From Haliscomenobacter sp965225875 (lineage in GTDB: Bacteria > Bacteroidota > Bacteroidia > Chitinophagales > Saprospiraceae), in assembly GCF_965225875.1 (NCBI RefSeq), contig NZ_CBDDBS010000002.1:372001-436000 (forward strand): a DNA stretch of 64,000 nucleotides, read 5' to 3'. Numbering within the stretch: the stretch's first letter is position 1; the number at the start of each line of letters is the position of its first letter. The notes under the pieces were generated by a model. That model did no database searches. It saw only the letters and a program-made list of their open reading frames with translations, and was not told the origin of the DNA. Shown here one piece after another: positions 62,820 to 64,000 of this stretch. Both the position numbers and the translations under genes were made by a program.

Positions 62820-64000
62820 TTAACAATATTCAGGCATTTCCTGATAAGTTCCATTGCAGTACTCCAGTACTCTTTCCCAGACCAATTTGGCGATTTGAGT
62901 ACCAAGTTTTTGACCTTGCAGGTTCCCATCCATAAAATGAATCCCTCCAATTACCCGGGAGATACCTGCTTGTTCCACAGCGTTGCAAAAATATTCCCAA
63001 TGGAGTTTCATATCCTGAGCAGGAGTTACCCCTGGCTCTATTTTTGAGCTCCCGGCAGGAATATGCACAGTGTGGCCAAAATAGTCTCTTTCAGTAAAGC
63101 GATTCAGAATAGTGCCACCAGCAGCACTGAAGGTGCTATGCCCTGATACATATTCCGCAAAGGGAGGGGTAGGTAGAAAGGGTAACCATGTTTCAGCAGG
63201 TTTACAAACTTTCCCTTGAAATGGTCCACCCCAAAAATAAAATTCACGACCTTCAAGAAGGGTGTGAATGGCCGTAATTGGCCGGCAGTAATCCCTCGTT
63301 ACTTTGAGATACCAACAAGCAATACTGGCGTCCAACATGGCCATTCCCAAAGCAAAAAAGAGTTTTACATCTTGGTTCAAATCATGACAGTCGCGGTGAG
63401 AAACAGCCCTGGCCATTAGACACCACATACCAGGTGGGGTCTCTGTACCACCACCACCAGCCCAGAATTCCGCAATGGTTTTTGTCTCATCATTCAGATT
63501 GGCACTGTAATCAAGTACCAAATGGCATTGTTTTTCAAAAGCAATTGCGGCATTCTTTTCTTCCTGAGTAAGTTGTTCCAGGTCATCATCACTCGAAAGA
63601 GGTAGAGGGCGAGGATATTGTATCGGCTTTTTAATGCCTGACAAGTCGCGTTTGGGATTAAATACAAAAGGTTTGACCCAACCCCAGTGGGGGTAAAGAA
63701 ACTGCTGTGCTTCATTACTTTTGGGATCGCGCAGAGCTTGCCAGTGGTTAATGTTCTTCACGGGAGCAAACTGAGGCTCATTAACAGGAATGTAATCCTT
63801 ATTCAGGTCTTCATATTTACCCTGTTGATTGGATCCATCCTGATGGTAATACTCCAAAATGTCTCTTGCAGCAGTATTTCCAATCATGCCTGGATTTAAG
63901 TCAACATCATTGGGTGGAGTAGTATCATCATAATAGTTTGGGTAGTCAGGGTCAAAACCATACTCTTGCATGATTCCTTTAAATGTGGGGCTTTGCTGCG
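62820..64000 (-). CDS. Vanadium-dependent haloperoxidase-like protein (5' end off window)
   Basis: The frame is open to the right edge; the ATG at 63971 is probably internal, because codons upstream to the window end contain no stop. Numbering from that Met, the vanadate-site motifs are complete: K223-x6-R230-P231 (KVTRDYCRP), SGH at 276-278 with catalytic His278, and S338-R339 ... H345 ... D348 (SRVIGGIHFMD). Earlier family blocks (HWQALRD, PHWGWVKPF) are present too. Such PAP2-superfamily enzymes oxidise halides with H2O2, or act as phosphatases. The gene is 27 bp upstream of the PAAR gene on the same strand, so it appears to be part of the eCIS operon, which is unusual. Confidence 0.85.
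   Translation of the reverse strand, partial: QQSPTFKGIMQEYGFDPDYPNYYDDTTPPNDVDLNPGMIGNTAARDILEYYHQDGSNQQGKYEDLNKDYIPVNEPQFAPVKNINHWQALRDPKSNEAQQFLYPHWGWVKPFVFNPKRDLSGIKKPIQYPRPLPLSSDDDLEQLTQEEKNAAIAFEKQCHLVLDYSANLNDETKTIAEFWAGGGGTETPPGMWCLMARAVSHRDCHDLNQDVKLFFALGMAMLDASIACWYLKVTRDYCRPITAIHTLLEGREFYFWGGPFQGKVCKPAETWLPFLPTPPFAEYVSGHSTFSAAGGTILNRFTERDYFGHTVHIPAGSSKIEPGVTPAQDMKLHWEYFCNAVEQAGISRVIGGIHFMDGNLQGQKLGTQIAKLVWERVLEYCNGTYQEMPEYC

Noticed and set aside
33309..64000. Type VI secretion system or prophage
   Set aside because: DUF4157 cargo, Afp14-like tape measure and Afp15-like AAA+ ATPase point to eCIS; no TssJ/L/M membrane complex, integrase, terminase or capsid gene is visible.

Overview
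The window looks like chromosome of a Bacteroidota bacterium, most likely of the Saprospiraceae (Haliscomenobacter/Lewinella-like) or a related group. The evidence is a SusD/RagB lipoprotein, a one-piece hybrid two-component regulator, an alternative complex III (ActA-F) operon joined to an aa3-type cytochrome oxidase, Bacteroidota-type promoters (TAnnTTTG -7 boxes), and an extracellular contractile injection system (eCIS) with DUF4157 cargo. The genus is inferred; no rRNA gene is present to confirm it.

Layout. 1-9.8 kb: the end of a SusD gene, a DoxX-like protein, secreted or lipoprotein unknowns, a 1.4-kaa hybrid sensor/regulator and a DUF423 protein. 9.9-27.6 kb: one leftward respiratory supra-operon, transcribed actA-B-C-D-E-F, coxII, coxI, ctaB, two subunit III genes and subunit IV, followed after a terminator by SCO-like and DUF420 accessory genes and a small CPMC protein. 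Several intercistronic gaps carry different inverted repeats. CoxII is fused to a C-terminal OmpA-like peptidoglycan-binding domain. 27.7-33.2 kb: thymidylate synthase, a UbiD-family decarboxylase and a membrane pyrophosphatase.

33.3 kb to the right edge: about 31 kb entirely on the minus strand, a partial eCIS locus. In transcription order it holds a vanadium haloperoxidase-like gene (5' end off the window), a PAAR spike tip, a gp25-like baseplate protein, an Afp11-like baseplate protein, an S74-type fibre, a giant Afp12-like baseplate protein with internal repeats, a 920-aa fibre or attachment-like protein, a tape-measure protein and a ParA ATPase. These are followed by a 1478-aa DUF4157 protein with a nuclease-like tip and a small putative immunity gene, a truncated cargo leader, an unknown gene, a DUF4157-OmpA-metzincin protease, an Afp15-like AAA+ ATPase, two small coiled-coil membrane proteins and an amidase that could form a lysis module. 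Sheath, tube, VgrG/LysM and tail-terminator genes are not in the window and would be expected to the right.

The most interesting points are the nuclease-tipped eCIS cargo with an adjacent immunity-like gene and sharply different base composition; a 167-bp duplicated cargo leader left as an orphan; the haloperoxidase inside the eCIS operon; the CoxII-OmpA fusion; and families of palindromic elements placed next to stop codons.
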